Assembly (NCBI GenBank): GCA_905216195.1
Contig: CAJMSX010000006.1
Coordinates: 28,503-92,502 of the forward strand
From: an uncultured bacterium
GTDB lineage: Bacteria; Bacteroidota; Bacteroidia; Bacteroidales; Marinifilaceae
Direction: 5' to 3'
Length of the DNA: 64,000 nt
Below the pieces are notes generated by a model that saw nothing but the letters and a program-made list of their open reading frames with translations, was not told where the DNA came from and did no database searches. Shown here one piece after another: positions 1-6,918 of this stretch. The number at the start of each line of letters is the position of its first letter. The stretch's first letter is position 1. Made by a program: the position numbers and the translations under genes.

Positions 1-45
1 TTGCTCTTTCAAGCAAGTCCGAATATTTTATTATTTCAGTAAATC

Positions 46-92
46 ACAGGGACGTGTCCTATGAGCTATTATTCTCTAAAATACGTCCCTGT
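46..92. repeat. Inverted repeat downstream of the rhuM-like gene
   Basis: The arms ACAGGGACGT (46-55) and ACGTCCCTGT (83-92) are perfect 10-bp complements around a 27-nt spacer. They lie just beyond the stop codon of the leftward rhuM-like gene at 99. The loop is long and there is no clear U-run, so it is a weak terminator candidate. It may equally be the end of a mobile element cut by the window edge. Confidence 0.35.
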
Positions 93-98
93 ACTTTA

Positions 99-1112
99 TT
101 AATCCTTTAATTTCTTTTTCAATTCATTGTCAAAATCCGACTCAAATAAACGATCCTGCACAATGCGATATTTCTCAAATTCATTTTCCGCAAACTCTTT
201 TGCAAATAAAGCAGTCACCTTTCCACAATCCTGTAAAATATCCCGCTCATCTGCTTCCAGAAACTTATCCAAACGTTTTGCCCAATCCTCCATCGTCATC
301 GGAATATGCCTTTTCGCCCGGTCTTCCGCCAAATCCAGATAAGCATTGACAATACGTCCTAAAGATTCTAATTCCATTTCAGTCAGGTAGTTTTTCGCTA
401 CTGAGACATCCGTTTTGACAATCTTCCCGTCAGGACTATTTTCCTAGGTTGTCAAGCCCATATGCTCTTTTTCCGCATTTGCACGCTCCACAATCAATTC
501 CGCCGCCGTATGCCCGTGAATAGCAAAATGAAGTTTATTCTGGACCTTGGCAAAGAATTGCTTAGTCAAAGGAGAATCTTTGGAATAATCCATGGCCGTA
601 GCATAAATATCGGTAATCTTTTGGTAAAACCGCCGCTCACTCAAACGGATTTCCCGGATTTCAGCCAGCAAATGTTCAAAATAATCCTCACTCAGAAAAG
701 TGCCGTTTTCCATCCTTTTCCGGTCGATAACATATCCCCGGATCGCGTAATCTCTCAACACAGAAGTCGCCCACTGCCGGAAAGCTGTTGCCCGTTTGCT
801 ATTTACCCGGTAACCTACTGCAATGATGGCATCCAGATTATAATGCTTGGTCTTATAACTTTTCCCATCGGAGGCAGTTACCGAGAATTCCTCGGTAACT
901 GAACTTTCATCCAATTCTTTCTCTTTGAAAATATTTTTTAAATGCAGGGATATATTATCAGTAGAACAATCAAACAGGGCGGCCATTAATTTTTGACTCA
1001 ACCAAATAGTATCATTTTGCACTCGTACCTCTATCCCACCTTCTTTCATCTGATTCGTAAAAATCAGAAATTCTGCCGTACTGTTGCGGATTTGAAGTTT
1101 CTTGTTCGTCAT
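99..1112 (-). pseudogene. RhuM-family protein gene interrupted by an in-frame amber stop
   Basis: The reading frame encodes a RhuM-family (virulence RhuM, Fic/DOC-associated) protein of unknown biochemical role, common on bacterial islands. Starting at ATG 1112 (MTNKKLQIRN) it would be 337 residues, about the usual family length. Codon 223 is TAG (444-446) where relatives appear to have Trp: GLTT-stop-ENSPDGKIVK. The frame stays open without any shift down to the true stop at 99, so the only lesion seen is one nonsense change, consistent with TGG to TAG. The frame also stays open upstream of 1112 to 1232, but that extension is low-complexity and unlike the family. The C-terminal part could restart at ATG 377. 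The family call is from memory of conserved stretches such as VGYRVNSKRATAFRQWA. It could be a recent pseudogene, a suppressed amber gene or a sequencing error. Confidence 0.8.
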
Positions 1113-1232
1113 GGTACACAATTGAGAGTATAAAGATACAAAATTTATCAATCCTCTAAAAGGATATTTGATAACAGGCTTATAGTTTAACTTATTATAC
1201 CCTCCAAACAAATCACATAAACTCTCATTCAC

Positions 1233-1542
1233 TGAAATAGCCCTAAGATATGTTCTCCCGGTTTACTACGTTTTACCCTTTATCGCTCCATGTGAAAATA
1301 GTCTGCCGGAATTTCCGACTTACCGTATCTTACTGTAAATTATCCTCTTTGAATATATTCCCAATGTATCCAATAACGATGCTTCGTCTTTTACCGGATA
1401 AGGATGTCATCTATTCCTATTTCACTCATATATTTGCAGCACACAGTAAATCAAAATATTAGGACCGGATTCGGTGGACTAAAATCCGGACGGAATTAAG
1501 TCCACCGATTTCCCTGTAGCCACAACTTATAATGAAAGAATA
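1233..1542. other. Intergenic stretch with a 10-bp inverted repeat and an orphan promoter-like box
   Basis: No convincing gene is visible here. An open frame at 1250-1462 has no family resemblance and poor composition. A Bacteroidota -7-like TATATTTG box lies at 1429-1436 on the plus strand with no gene behind it. Perfect 10-bp arms TCGGTGGACT (1471-1480) and AGTCCACCGA (1499-1508) form an 18-nt-loop hairpin just past the end of the leftward TPR gene, where it may act as a transcript 3' end. Confidence 0.4.
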
Positions 1543-3015
1543 CTATCGATAAGGAAGATGTGAAATTATAATTTCTGGCGCATTAACTTCGTAGCTATAG
1601 TAAAAATTCGATGCCCATTCGTTTACCTTCTCGACTTTGGGGCCTAAAGTAATTTGCTTTACTATCTTTTTTATTGGCACAAGCTCTATATAAACTCGCG
1701 GAGGAACTACATCTTGATCATATTTCTTTTTAAACTCAATTCCTTTTACTACCAGCCGTACTTCATTTTCGTTTTTATAGGCATCGCTTTTAAATAAAAA
1801 AGCAATACTATTCAGATGTTTTTCCAAAGAAACTTTATTCTTTTTGTAAGACTTTACTTTCTTTTTCAATTCTATCATTAACTTCCTCAGTGACTCGCTA
1901 TTATTTGAATTTGGAAGATAAAAATTAGTTAATCCATTTTCTAAATAAACTACCCAATAAAAGTTTATGTCACTCTCGTACTTAAGGTAATCTTCCTCTC
2001 CTTTCGGCAGAGAATTATTGATATCTTTAATAAATTCCTGCGTATGTATAGTAATAGAACATCCTTTAGCTTCGACTTTCTCTTCTTTTCCATAAAACCG
2101 CCACATATTTAAGTCATCATATTTATCTTTAGTCACAAAACTACCAATAAACGGTTTTGGGGAAAAATTTTCGGACCGCACACAATCATAGCAAGAAGTA
2201 TAAGGCTTATACTCTAAAAAATTAAAGAATTCTTTGCCTTCAGAAGGATCGTTCATAAAATTTCCTTCGGATAATCTAAATCTACTCTTATCAAGTATCA
2301 AACTTTTAAGTACCAATAGACTGGTATAATGTGTGATACAGTCCTCGTTTATAAGCAACAGATTCTTAATTTTAGTGACTATATCTGCAATAGCAGAAAG
2401 TTCTTTATCGTTTAATTCATCAATCTGTTCTATATAATAACTTGCATACTTTGTCCATTTATCGTTCTCACTCTCCGTAAGTTCAATAAATTTTTCAAAA
2501 TCCTGCTTAGCTCCAACTAAATCAATATTATATTCTTTTTTTGCTACTCCTCTATTAAAGTATGCATTTGCATATTCCGGATCAATATCGATAGCTTTAT
2601 TATAGTATTCAATCGCTTCGTCATATTTTTTTATGGCCCTCAAAACAGATCCTTTAATAACATAAGCATTTGCCAAATAATCCGGATTGAGCTTAATAAC
2701 AGTATTATAGTCTTCTATCGCTTTATCATATTCTTTTTTACCGATCCATGCAAAAGCTCTATTATAAAATGCTAACGTATAATTTTGATTGATTTCAATA
2801 GCTTTATTATAATCGGCAATTGCATTATCATAGTCTTTTTGCTCATACCTTACATTTCCTCTCCATATGTATAAATCAGCAGCAGCATCCTTTTCTTTTT
2901 TCTCTATTATTGCTTCTATTTGTTCATCAGAAAGCAAATCTACAATTTCTTCAAACTTTCCTTCGGTAAAAAGTTTTGCCACACTTTCACGAAGATTTGT
3001 TGTATTTATTTCCAT
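1543..3015 (-). CDS. TPR-repeat protein with C-terminal DUF2971 domain
   Basis: This 490-residue protein has no signal peptide or membrane segment. Residues about 45-185 are four to five tetratricopeptide repeats with the YDxAIxDYNKAIEINP pattern, a protein-protein interaction scaffold. Residues about 225-470 match DUF2971, recognised by HYTSLLVLKSLI followed by RLSEGNFMNDPSEG; the biochemical role of DUF2971 is not known to me. It follows the radical SAM gene in the same direction after a 104-nt gap that holds a short hairpin (3084-3102), so cotranscription is possible but not shown. The gene is AT-rich like its radical SAM neighbour and unlike the window's core genes, suggesting shared horizontal origin. 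It could be an accessory, immunity or effector protein of the peptide locus, or an unrelated passenger. Confidence 0.8.
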   Translation of the reverse strand: MEINTTNLRESVAKLFTEGKFEEIVDLLSDEQIEAIIEKKEKDAAADLYIWRGNVRYEQKDYDNAIADYNKAIEINQNYTLAFYNRAFAWIGKKEYDKAIEDYNTVIKLNPDYLANAYVIKGSVLRAIKKYDEAIEYYNKAIDIDPEYANAYFNRGVAKKEYNIDLVGAKQDFEKFIELTESENDKWTKYASYYIEQIDELNDKELSAIADIVTKIKNLLLINEDCITHYTSLLVLKSLILDKSRFRLSEGNFMNDPSEGKEFFNFLEYKPYTSCYDCVRSENFSPKPFIGSFVTKDKYDDLNMWRFYGKEEKVEAKGCSITIHTQEFIKDINNSLPKGEEDYLKYESDINFYWVVYLENGLTNFYLPNSNNSESLRKLMIELKKKVKSYKKNKVSLEKHLNSIAFLFKSDAYKNENEVRLVVKGIEFKKKYDQDVVPPRVYIELVPIKKIVKQITLGPKVEKVNEWASNFYYSYEVNAPEIIISHLPYR

Positions 3016-3083
3016 ACTTATGTAAGATTGAATATAAAATTTTGGATATCTTTTCGCTTGGTCTTACCAATATAAAAGATTCA

Positions 3084-3102
3084 GACAAAATACTTTTTTG
3101 TC
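3084..3102. repeat. Short hairpin between the radical SAM and TPR-DUF2971 genes
   Basis: The arms GACAAAA (3084-3090) and TTTTGTC (3096-3102) pair around a 5-nt loop. The hairpin lies in the 104-nt gap between the two leftward genes. It is AU-rich and weak, so it could be a partial terminator or an RNA-processing site. Confidence 0.3.
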
Positions 3103-3119
3103 AGAACAAATCGCTGACA

Positions 3120-4598
3120 TTAATCATTCATTTGCTTCTTTTTCCATTCAAGCAATAATTCTTTATTGAATTTTGCAATTTCACAAAAATACTCATTAAC
3201 TGCTAAAGGATCACCTATAGGGCTTTCGTTTGCATTCCTAACCATACACATAGTACAATATTCTTTATCAGCACATTGAAGACATTTAGGGAAGTCATGC
3301 TTACGCAAGTTTCTTAAATATCTGACTTTCTCAGAATTATCCCAAATATCCTGAAGCGAGGCTTTTTTTACATTTCCAACAACATAATCTTGCCAGCCAG
3401 CACACGGATAGACATTCCCGTTTTCTGCTATGCATATAGAAGAATTACAAACACTACAAACAAAATCGTCAGACGTAATATTTTTTTTCTTTTCTGCCTC
3501 CCTTTCCGTTTGCTCTAAATAATTTGTATCATTTGCCACCTTATTGTTAATGAGTTCTTTTACTTCATTAATTGACAAACGGCAATTTAGATTTTTCGTT
3601 GTATGATTATATCTTGCTATGATAACATAATCATCTCCTACATGAATCTTATGCTTTTCTGCCCATTCTACAACATCATTATAGCAATTTTTATTGGGCT
3701 TCATTATGGGACAACTTATTTGTAAAGGAATATCATTCTCAACCAATTTTAAAATCGCATTCCTTGTTCTTTCAAAACTTCCCCTCATTTGAGTTATCTC
3801 ATCATGTACCCTGGGATTCATAGAATATAGTGAGACTTGGACACCTAAAAGAGGGTTTGCCCTCATTTCTTGGATTGTTCTGTCATCAAGCAGTGTTAAA
3901 TTACTAAGGACATTTACTGAAAAATCGTATTCCCTGCATTTTCTTAAAAAATCACAAAAGTTTTTGTGCAACATTGGCTCACCCCCACTTAACGTCAAAT
4001 GCAACAACTTCATATCCCTACATTGTCTCAGAACATCATAAAATAAATCAGAATCAATATTATTTATTTTATTCTCATGAGGAATATAACAATGTATACA
4101 TCTTTCATTACACTTACTTGTAATCTCTATATGCAGGTTGGTAAGCTGAGCTTTGCCTTTAAAGTGTTCTTCTAAAAAATCCTGTGTAGATTTTTCGGGA
4201 TAAACAATAGCTGAAGAAAAATTCTCTTTTATTATTTCCGGCTCTAATGTATTATATGAAAACCTAATGTCTTTTCCCTCACACTCCTGTAATGTTTCTC
4301 CGGACACAATAAATCCATCTTGTTCAAGCATACAATAAAACTCTTGGGCATCATCTTTGATTACTTTAATATCTACACCTGTAAATTGCTTACATATTTT
4401 TTCTGCAAGCTCATTAAGACTTTGTGGCTTTCTATTTAAAACAGAAAAGAAAATTGCCCCACTTTCTGATAGAATTTTATCTCCAATGTGATTTTCATTA
4501 CTACCTATTTTTTTATATCCGAAATTTCTATTATCGGTTATATATCCAAAGGAACCGTAATTTCTGAATATAACATTAGATCTTTGCTTGAAAAACAT
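3120..4598 (-). CDS. Radical SAM/SPASM peptide-modifying enzyme with N-terminal PqqD-like region
   Basis: This is a cytosolic iron-sulfur enzyme of 492 residues. Residues about 1-110 look like a PqqD-type peptide-recognition region. The radical SAM motif CNERCIHC gives Cys163, Cys167 and Cys170 for the 4Fe-4S cluster that cleaves S-adenosylmethionine, and GGEP at 205-208 is the usual SAM-binding motif. A C-terminal SPASM domain (about 380-475) carries Cys381, 384, 389, 399, 439, 442, 448, 451 and 472, enough for two auxiliary clusters. This architecture is established for maturases of ribosomally made peptides (sactipeptides, ranthipeptides, mycofactocin type). It starts 70 nt after a 38-residue Cys/Pro-rich peptide gene in the same direction, its likely substrate. 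The chemistry cannot be read from sequence. A generic anaerobic sulfatase-maturase role is less likely because the N-terminal region and the peptide neighbour fit RiPP maturation better. Confidence 0.88.
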   Translation of the reverse strand: MFFKQRSNVIFRNYGSFGYITDNRNFGYKKIGSNENHIGDKILSESGAIFFSVLNRKPQSLNELAEKICKQFTGVDIKVIKDDAQEFYCMLEQDGFIVSGETLQECEGKDIRFSYNTLEPEIIKENFSSAIVYPEKSTQDFLEEHFKGKAQLTNLHIEITSKCNERCIHCYIPHENKINNIDSDLFYDVLRQCRDMKLLHLTLSGGEPMLHKNFCDFLRKCREYDFSVNVLSNLTLLDDRTIQEMRANPLLGVQVSLYSMNPRVHDEITQMRGSFERTRNAILKLVENDIPLQISCPIMKPNKNCYNDVVEWAEKHKIHVGDDYVIIARYNHTTKNLNCRLSINEVKELINNKVANDTNYLEQTEREAEKKKNITSDDFVCSVCNSSICIAENGNVYPCAGWQDYVVGNVKKASLQDIWDNSEKVRYLRNLRKHDFPKCLQCADKEYCTMCMVRNANESPIGDPLAVNEYFCEIAKFNKELLLEWKKKQMND

Positions 4599-4618
4599 AA
4601 CAGTATACTTTAAATAAT

Positions 4619-4655
4619 CAGGCGACGAGTCTTAATTACTTAATATCGTCGCCTG
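4619..4655 (-). promoter_or_regulatory. 10-bp perfect hairpin between precursor peptide and radical SAM gene
   Basis: CAGGCGACGA (4619-4628) and TCGTCGCCTG (4646-4655) are perfect complements with a 17-nt loop. On the minus strand the stem is followed by ATTATTTAAAG rather than a clean U-tract, as in a leaky terminator or a processing and stability hairpin. That position is usual in RiPP operons, where precursor mRNA is kept in excess over maturase mRNA. Confidence 0.65.
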
Positions 4656-4668
4656 TTCAAATTGTTAA

Positions 4669-4785
4669 TTAACGTCCCCCTGGCTTTGGTGGATTACAGG
4701 GCCTTCCACTTGGCTTGCTGTTTGGACGACATTCTGCCATCAATACAGTACTTTGTGCCAAAACTTTAGGTTTTTCGTAAATCAT
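4669..4785 (-). CDS. 38-residue Cys/Pro/Gly-rich putative RiPP precursor peptide
   Basis: The peptide starts MIYEKPKVLAQSTVLMAEC, followed by a basic, Pro- and Gly-rich tail ending NPPKPGGR. It has 7 Pro, 3 Gly, two Cys (19 and 30) and no aromatic residue after Tyr3. A near-perfect Shine-Dalgarno sequence AAAGGAGGT ends 6 nt before ATG 4785, unusual in Bacteroidota and a strong sign of real, high translation. A promoter with TTTG-N19-TATCTTCG lies at 4837-4867. It directly precedes a radical SAM/SPASM enzyme with a PqqD-like region. The YEKP start resembles leaders of other radical-SAM-modified peptides I recall. A leader of about 18 residues and a core CRPNSKPSGRPC... with Cys as thioether or other modification points is inference. 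No exporter or protease gene is visible nearby. The gene is short enough to be missed by automatic callers. Confidence 0.82.
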   Translation of the reverse strand: MIYEKPKVLAQSTVLMAECRPNSKPSGRPCNPPKPGGR

Positions 4786-4836
4786 GATTCAAACCTCCTT
4801 TTTATAAGATTATTATTTCTGCTATTCAGCATAATG

Positions 4837-4867
4837 CGAAGATATAAAACTAAAGCAATTTTTCAAA
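4837..4867 (-). promoter_or_regulatory. Promoter of the peptide-modification locus
   Basis: On the minus strand TTTG (4864-4867) is followed after exactly 19 nt by TATCTTCG (4837-4844). This matches the Bacteroidota TTTG-N19-TAnnTTTG promoter with one mismatch in the -7 box. It predicts a leader of roughly 45 nt ahead of the precursor start at 4785. Confidence 0.6.
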
Positions 4868-5348
4868 TCTTTATTATATATTTATTTTATCTTATGCAAA
4901 CAACATTTTGTTTTTAATTACTTTATTATTTAGATAAAGGTATTCTATCTATTTCAGGATTTAGTGGTTAACGTTAATTTTATCAACCGACTTTGGAGGT
5001 TGATTTTTCCCCTGTAAGGGGCAAGATTTTCGGGTAACCGAAAAGTTCCGGGTTACTCGATACGCATCTTGTTGTTAGCTGATGATAACAAGATTTGCTT
5101 TCAGATGATAAAGTATTTTCTAATAATTTAAGAAGGGCTCAGTTCATTAAATTATACGACTCAATATAGTGCAGTAAGTATATATCTTTAGCCAACTGTA
5201 TGGATATATGAATAATCATGCGTTGGATCGTCCGTATGTTCCAACGTTGGGACACCTGGACGGCTGGACAGTTATGAGAATGTAATCAAAGAGGAATTAT
5301 ATTTTGATAACTTTTGGGGGTGTTGAAAGAGTTTTCTACTTTTGCAGA
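4868..5348. other. Non-coding stretch with a cluster of five stem-loops
   Basis: No gene is convincing in this AT-rich stretch. Four hairpins follow each other: ATCAACC/GGTTGAT (4982-5004), CCCCT/AGGGG (5009-5021), a GTAACC/GGTTAC stem extended to about 9 bp (5031-5059), and ATCTTGTT/AACAAGAT (5066-5094). A fifth, CGTTGGA/TCCAACG, lies at 5221-5246. The first is followed by five T on the plus strand and could be a terminator. The clustering suggests a structured RNA, a recombination or transfer site, or decayed element ends. I cannot assign it to a known family. Confidence 0.45.
5313..5344 (+). promoter_or_regulatory. Consensus Bacteroidota promoter of a non-coding RNA
   Basis: TTTG (5313-5316), a 20-nt spacer and TACTTTTG (5337-5344) match TTTG-N19/20-TAnnTTTG exactly. 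Transcription would start near 5349-5352, at the first base of a long rod-shaped RNA fold. No open reading frame follows. Confidence 0.7.
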
Positions 5349-5551
5349 TAAGAAAAGAAGCGGAAGAGCCCGCTCCAAAATATAGTGAATTTGTCATAAT
5401 CTTGACATCCGAAATCGCCAATTTCTAAGTTATACAAGATTTGACAATGTGTTCACGCTTTCTAAGCGTGGGCTGTTGTCTTTCTGTATAACGAGGTGTT
5501 TGGCGATACCCGAGATGTCAGAGCGTATAACAGTTCCGCGCTTTCTTTTTT
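5349..5551 (+). ncRNA. Rod-shaped structured RNA of about 200 nt, 6S-like in overall shape
   Basis: Five nested helices bring the two halves together. AGAAAAGAA (5351-5359) pairs with the U-rich 3' end at 5543-5551, and GCGGAA (5360-5365) with TTCCGC (5534-5539). TGACATC (5403-5409) pairs with GATGTCA (5514-5520), ATCGCCAA (5414-5421) with TTGGCGAT (5500-5507), and GTTATACA (5429-5436) with TGTATAAC (5485-5492). The tip is GACAA/TTGTC plus a 7-bp CACGCTT/AAGCGTG hairpin (5454-5470). A large asymmetric bubble (5366-5402 against 5521-5533) lies between the closing stem and the rod. AGCGG/CCGCT (5359-5363 with 5370-5374) could form a competing hairpin. A promoter precedes it and the 3' end is U-rich. 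This layout resembles 6S RNA, which sequesters RNA polymerase, but I see no sequence match that proves it. No reverse transcriptase is nearby, which argues against a retron. Confidence 0.65.
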
Positions 5552-5583
5552 GCGCTGTTTTGAGAAAATAGAATACGAATGAT

Positions 5584-5805
5584 TTAAATAGCTTCTTCGG
5601 GTAAAAAAATTCGGGGAGAGCATTTTAAAACTTTAGCTATGTTATTGAGATGTTCAATGTTATAGGTGGCCTTCCCGTTTTCAAACTGACTGATAAAGGA
5701 ACCATCAAATCCCAAAGCGTAAGAAAGAGCTTCTTGTGAATAATCCCTTTCTTTCCGCATTTTTTTTACCATCTCAATAACATATAGATCAACTGCCGTT
5801 TTCAT
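5584..5805 (-). CDS. XRE/Cro-type helix-turn-helix regulator
   Basis: This 73-residue protein is essentially one HTH_3 domain. Residues about 10-65 contain MRKERDYSQEALSYALG, then the recognition-helix region FDGSFISQFENGKATYN, and the sequence ends FLPEEAI. Such small proteins bind operators as dimers and usually control themselves or a neighbouring mobile or toxin-antitoxin locus. Its 3' end faces the 3' end of the structured RNA, so the two are convergent. No partner toxin is visible on either side. The target is unknown. Confidence 0.85.
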   Translation of the reverse strand: MKTAVDLYVIEMVKKMRKERDYSQEALSYALGFDGSFISQFENGKATYNIEHLNNIAKVLKCSPRIFLPEEAI

Positions 5806-6226
5806 AATTGTAAATTAATTACGAATAACGGCATATTTTAGATGCATGATACCTAATAATAATTAGGCTATAGTTGGTTTTATAATTATCAAATGCTAAC
5901 AAACAAAACAGGATCGACCACACGTCTGGGGGGCGTATATATACGTCTGGAAAGCGAGGAAGTGATTGTAATATTAAAATATATAAATATGAAAATGATT
6001 AAAGAATATAAAATAAAAACAAAAACGCACTTGATTCGTGCGGTAGCGGAAATTGTTGTAAAAGCCGGAAATAACCCGTCAGGGTTATTCTGACTTTTTC
6101 AAGGAGTTCGCGCGAGGACAGGGAGCTGCGGAGCCTCCCAATCCGGCTCAGGCCAGCTCCCCAGGCAAGTGCAAAAGCGAAAGAAACAGTAAACAATTTA
6201 AATACAAAACATATATTTCACATACA
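5806..6226. other. Intergenic stretch without a supported gene
   Basis: Between the XRE gene and the RsbW-like gene only poor open frames occur. The motif CGTCTGG appears twice (around 5924 and 5944) beside GGGGGGCGTATATATAC. A GC-rich stretch at about 6100-6165 contrasts with the AT-rich flank. I see no tRNA, clear terminator or consensus promoter. Confidence 0.4.
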
Positions 6227-6634
6227 ATGAATAAACTATCCCTTACTATCCCGTCGGATATGACAAGTGCACACCTGGTCGATAACTTTATCGAACTCAT
6301 TATTGATCGTTTTGAGTTACCTCAATCCCTTAACGGAAGGATTACCTTATCCATCGTTGAAGCCGTGCATAATTCAATCCTCTATGGAAACAAACGCGAC
6401 CCGGAAAAGACAATCACCATTACAGCTATCAAAAACCACACAAAAGTGATCGTCACAGTAGAGGATGAAGGAGAAGGATTTGTCCTTAGTAAAATTCCCG
6501 ATTTCAGCAGGCCCGAAACCTTTATGCAATGTACCGGAAGAGAACTTTACCTGATGATTACCCTTCCGGATGAACTGCTCTTCGCAAAAAGAGGAGCAAA
6601 AGTGATTATGACCTTTTCTTTAAACTTAAATTAA
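6227..6634 (+). CDS. RsbW-like ATP-binding protein (HATPase_c_2, anti-sigma kinase type)
   Basis: The 135-residue protein is a single GHKL ATPase domain of the kind found in anti-sigma factor serine kinases. The N-box is EAVHNSILYGN (about residues 45-55) and the G1 motif is DEGEGF (about 79-84). The usual G2 region is present as TGRELYLM near residue 104, where relatives commonly have TGRGLFLM. In this family the protein phosphorylates or binds an anti-anti-sigma partner, but no STAS-domain partner or PP2C phosphatase is seen in the window. It is followed after 2 nt by a small membrane-protein gene, suggesting an operon. The substitution in the glycine-rich G2 motif may lower ATP binding. 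Confidence 0.85.
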   Translation: MNKLSLTIPSDMTSAHLVDNFIELIIDRFELPQSLNGRITLSIVEAVHNSILYGNKRDPEKTITITAIKNHTKVIVTVEDEGEGFVLSKIPDFSRPETFMQCTGRELYLMITLPDELLFAKRGAKVIMTFSLNLN

Positions 6635-6636
6635 CC

Positions 6637-6885
6637 ATGAAAACATTCATTGCCATTATCGCCTCTTTCGTTTGAGGTATCCTGATCGGTTATTACTACC
6701 GGGAAGCAAGCATAGAAGAAGAAATCCGGGAAAAACTGTACGAGCAGAAAGGGCAAGAAAACAAGGGAAGAAAACAAGAAAACAATCGTTTACGTGAAAT
6801 CATCAACGGTAACACTGACGACTGGGAGGAAAAATGGGAAGAGTATATCATGGAAGAAATGATGAACGAAGGACATCCCGCTTAA
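6637..6885 (+). pseudogene. Small membrane-anchored coiled-coil protein gene with in-frame TGA
   Basis: ATG 6637 begins a frame reading MKTFIAIIASFV-stop-GILIGYYYREAS, ending at 6885. The only lesion is TGA at 6673-6675, at a place where Trp or another residue would complete a hydrophobic membrane segment. The remaining 70 codons are open, charged and heptad-like, resembling YtxH-type or small Bacteroidetes membrane-anchor proteins. It lies 2 nt behind the RsbW-like gene. If the stop is real only a 12-residue peptide is made. It is the second gene in 7 kb broken by a single stop consistent with a G-to-A change in a Trp codon. Confidence 0.6.
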
Positions 6886-6918
6886 CCGATGACATAAAGT
6901 AAAATGTAAAGCATCAAT

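Noticed and set aside
1250..1462. 70-codon plus-strand frame between rhuM and the TPR gene
   Set aside because: It has no family resemblance or ribosome site, and the region is divergent spacer.
5208..5285. 25-codon frame as a second peptide gene
   Set aside because: It has no ribosome site, overlaps an inverted repeat and is not next to the maturase start.
5349..5551. Retron msr-msd RNA
   Set aside because: The long paired rod recalls an msd stem, but no reverse transcriptase gene lies within reach.
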